Source of the DNA: Scylla paramamosain
Lineage: Eukaryota > Arthropoda > Malacostraca > Decapoda > Portunidae
Direction of reading: 5' to 3'
DNA: 64,000 bases
Assembly: GCF_035594125.1 (NCBI RefSeq)
Contig: NC_087156.1
Span: 34,396,997 to 34,460,996, forward strand
Shown: positions 43,076-64,000 of the stretch, in pieces
Layout of the letters: each line of letters begins with the position of its first letter
Numbering within the stretch: the first letter of the stretch is position 1
The notes under the pieces: generated by a model
The model's input: the letters and a program-made list of their open reading frames with translations, nothing else
Told to the model about the DNA's origin: nothing
Database searches by the model: none
Program-made: the position numbers and the translations under genes

Positions 43076-44849
43076 CACTGCCTCTAAAAGTACCTTGAGA
43101 ATGCACACTACAAGACTTATAAAAGTGTAATGTTAAAAATGGTACATACAATGTTTGTTATAATTCTTAATCTAGTTTTTGACGATGTGACATCTCTGTA
43201 ATTCAGAGAAATTAAAGTGAATGACTAGATAAACCTGTAAATTGATTATATACTTATAATCACAACACCTACAACAGACTTGTGCATAACTTGTGTCCAC
43301 AAGACTCACAGTGAAGGAATCTGTGACAACATGGCCCTCTCACAGTATGTCCTTCATTACTCTCATCCATAATCATTGCAGTCAGAACTACCTAGCTAGG
43401 AAAATACTAACTGAATGAACTGCATCTACTTATTGTACAATATCTGATATGGTAATGTAAATTATGATAACCTATATGATAACAAAATGAATGCCCATCC
43501 ATTAAATTATGCCAATGTTAATGGTTAATACAAGGCTTCAGCCTTTGGGGGAATGTGTTGAGAAATCACCTGAGTTGTAACTAAAATCATAGTTAAGGAA
43601 TTAATGATTTGAGAAAAAAATTCCTTCTCAGGGTGAAATGTTGGTGGATCCAGTAGATTAAAAGCAAGCAACATTAAAAAAGTTGTTCACATATGACATC
43701 CTCAAAGTACAGAAAAGAAGTAAACTTCAAGTAATAACTATCACAGGCTGCAAATAAAATTCCAACCTCCCCTTTTACATTGTCTTCAATCTACCATACA
43801 GGTGACTGAGGCTAAAAAGGATACAAATACTGAAGATTTCTTCTGATCAAATGCCTCATTGTGAAAATGTTACTTCCAATTCAAATTTAATTTAACAAAT
43901 TCCTGATTGTTGGATGGAGCTTTGAGACTGGCCTCATTATCTGAACCTTGACTTATTAGTCATGTGATTCATTGTTTAGTGACCTTTTCATTATGCTTCA
44001 TACACAGGGACTATAAATACCAAAATATTTTAACAAAGTCACTTTGACTACATCTAACAGTTGGCAACATCACTGTAAAATCACTTCCTATAAACATTTG
44101 CAATTATTTATATAAAAAGAGCAATACAAAGATACATATATGAAAGACTGTCAATAACAACAACAATTAAATACAATCATACAAATGCATTTCATGAGGT
44201 TATTTTTACAACCTCCTCAATCCAGCATGACTTTGCCTGTGCTGACTCCTGTGCAAAGATGACACTTGTCTGTTAGTCATCATATCAGGGGGTCAGTACT
44301 AGTGTACCTGTACTTTAATCTTTTAAAATATTTAACCTACATGCACTCATGTGTTGTGTGTACATATCCTCGATTTGTATCATACTTTTACACACACACT
44401 ACTATGGTATTCAATTCAATCTACTGTTCACACTCTGCATAAGTCTTCCATCCATATATGGTCACAAGATGTATCCAAACTGATTTACTTCTTTTCATTC
44501 AGTCAATTTCTTTCTCACACATGTTTAGGCGTGTATGTATGCACACACACAAAAACATGTGTGTGCACTTACACAAATGCGCACACACACAAGTTTGCAT
44601 AAATCTAAGGTTCCTACTTGAATGTTGGAATACAACTTTTAACAAATGGACTTGGCACTAACTACATATCAAGTACATAGTAGTAATTGTGGTAGTAGTA
44701 GTAGTAGTAGTAGTTGTAGTAACAGTAGCAATAGCAGCAGTATAGCAGTGACCTTGTTGGTTTCAGAAAACATTTGCTACGTATATCTTGTCTACTTGCT
44801 CCAGACATTCTAATTTACTAGGGTAGATCCTAACTGTCCAATTTTTTTT

Positions 44850-44899
<50 letters not shown>

Positions 44900-44999
44900 C
44901 CTGCATCATAGTCATTATATCATACCTAGTATGTAGTTGCTACCTCTACTCAATATGACTGACTGTTCCTAGCGCATACTCCCTGATGCAGGGGATTCA
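43074..44999. other. MCTP 3' flank, probably includes its 3' UTR
   Basis: This lies immediately downstream of the MCTP stop on the minus strand. It holds a (GTA)n patch at 44690-44715 and a (CA)n array at 44850-44898. No other gene was recognised, and the end of the transcript was not determined. Confidence 0.5.
44850..44898. repeat. (CA)n microsatellite
   Basis: CA repeat about 100 bp downstream of the MCTP stop, likely in its 3' UTR. Confidence 0.97.
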
Positions 45000-63244
<18,245 letters not shown>

Positions 63245-63488
63245 CTGTGTGGTGAGAGAATCAAGGTTGTTACTTCCTGTATTCAGCATCATACAGTACA
63301 ATGAACTGGGTGCTTATATTGTCTTTCATGGACTAATCCTACCTTGTATTATGAAACTGGTATTTGGTTATTGTTTATTAGGAAATATAGTGTAATTCTC
63401 TTATTTTCGAGTAGAATAACCAAATATGTAATGCATTAAAAAAGCAGTACTTAAAGGAAAATGTCAAAAAGAACAACATGAAATATTA

Positions 63489-64000
63489 CAGTAAAATCCC
63501 TCTTATCCGGCATCAACGGGACCGCTGACATGCTGAATACCTGAATATTGCCGGATACTTGAATAGAAGTGAAATTATGTCCACAATCACCACCCTACAC
63601 TCACGCATCTTACCATTACAAAGGTCAGCTGATCGCTGTGCCGCGCATCGCCACCCGCGCTGCCACCTCACACTCACCAACACACAGTTGTAGCATTGGG
63701 CCTGTAATTGTGACTCCTTCTGATCTTTTCAAGCTGAACCACTCGTATAACACTTTGTCCATCATTTCACCACAATGATACTGCAGTGTGTGATGATTTT
63801 CCGCTGCCTTTGAGGTGTCGGTGGCTTTCATGTAATCCCACAACTTTTTCGTTTGGGATTTAATGTCATAAATAGTTGATAAACCCACACCATATTCCGC
63901 CATTAGTTGCTGTCTGCTTTCACCTCTCTCTAATCGTCGACAAATGTCTACCTTCTGCTTAAGTGTAAGCACAACACGCTTCCTCTTTTCTACAACTTTA
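63489..64000 (-). mobile_element. Pogo/Tigger-like element, copy 3, runs off the window
   Basis: The left terminus CAGTAAAATCCCTCTTATCC at 63489, preceded by TA, is the same as copies 1 and 2. The other terminus is not reached. This copy keeps much more of the transposase N-terminus than the others. Confidence 0.88.
63625..63972 (-). pseudogene. Pogo/Tigger/jerky-type transposase N-terminal part
   Basis: The minus-strand frame reads LTLKQKVDICRRLERGESRQ, QLMAEYGVGLSTIYDIKSQT (a CENP-B-type N-terminal helix-turn-helix), then MDKVLYEWFSLKRSEGVTIT and GPMLQLCVGE, the start of the second CENP-B-type DNA-binding domain. It then loses similarity and runs toward the left end. The true start lies upstream, to the right of 63972 (RKRV precedes it in frame). 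The catalytic DDE region is missing, so this is an internally deleted copy. Confidence 0.88.

Overview
The window looks like nuclear DNA of an arthropod, most likely a decapod crustacean. It has intron-rich animal genes with GT-AG introns of about 0.1-4 kb, very dense and long dinucleotide arrays ((AT)n, (GA)n, (GT)n), and many decayed non-LTR retrotransposons and DNA transposons. The species-level guess is inference from repeat style. The two genes were assigned by recalled family similarity, not by a search.

Two real protein-coding genes face each other. On the + strand, eight consecutive exons between 5053 and 18749 join in one frame (335 residues to the stop) and encode an ABHD12-type alpha/beta-hydrolase (lysophosphatidylserine lipase) with its membrane anchor and an intact Ser-Asp-His triad. 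Its N-terminal coding exon was not found. On the - strand, ten exons between 63244 and 45000 join in one frame (453 residues to the stop) and encode the C-terminal half of an MCTP protein (multiple C2 domains and two transmembrane regions). Its N-terminal exons lie beyond the right edge. The stop codons are about 26 kb apart, and that gap is filled with repeats.

Layout: 1-5052 has simple repeats, low-coding sequence and possible 5' parts of ABHD12. 5053-18749 is ABHD12, whose introns carry a non-LTR retrotransposon fragment, a MITE-like element, a long foldback element, tRNA-like (SINE-like) pieces and imperfect tandem repeats. 18750-44999 is intergenic: a perfect 40-bp hairpin, the longest copy of retrotransposon family A (25998-29085), a family B copy (38216-40830), a Tc1-like element with about 160-bp terminal inverted repeats (36455-37418), and several (AT)n arrays. 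45000-63244 is MCTP, whose introns hold a broken Tc1-like transposase, two pogo/Tigger-like non-autonomous elements, a piggyBac-like element with TTAA ends and an N-terminal transposase remnant, two family A fragments plus a tail, and a hairpin that pairs best in the MCTP transcript sense. At 63489 a third pogo-like element runs off the right edge, carrying a CENP-B-type helix-turn-helix open frame.

I saw no rRNA, no convincing functional tRNA gene, no CRISPR array and no operon-like system. The most distinctive things are the two hairpins, the set of cut-down DNA transposons from at least three superfamilies, and the retrotransposon family with a shared short repeat tail.
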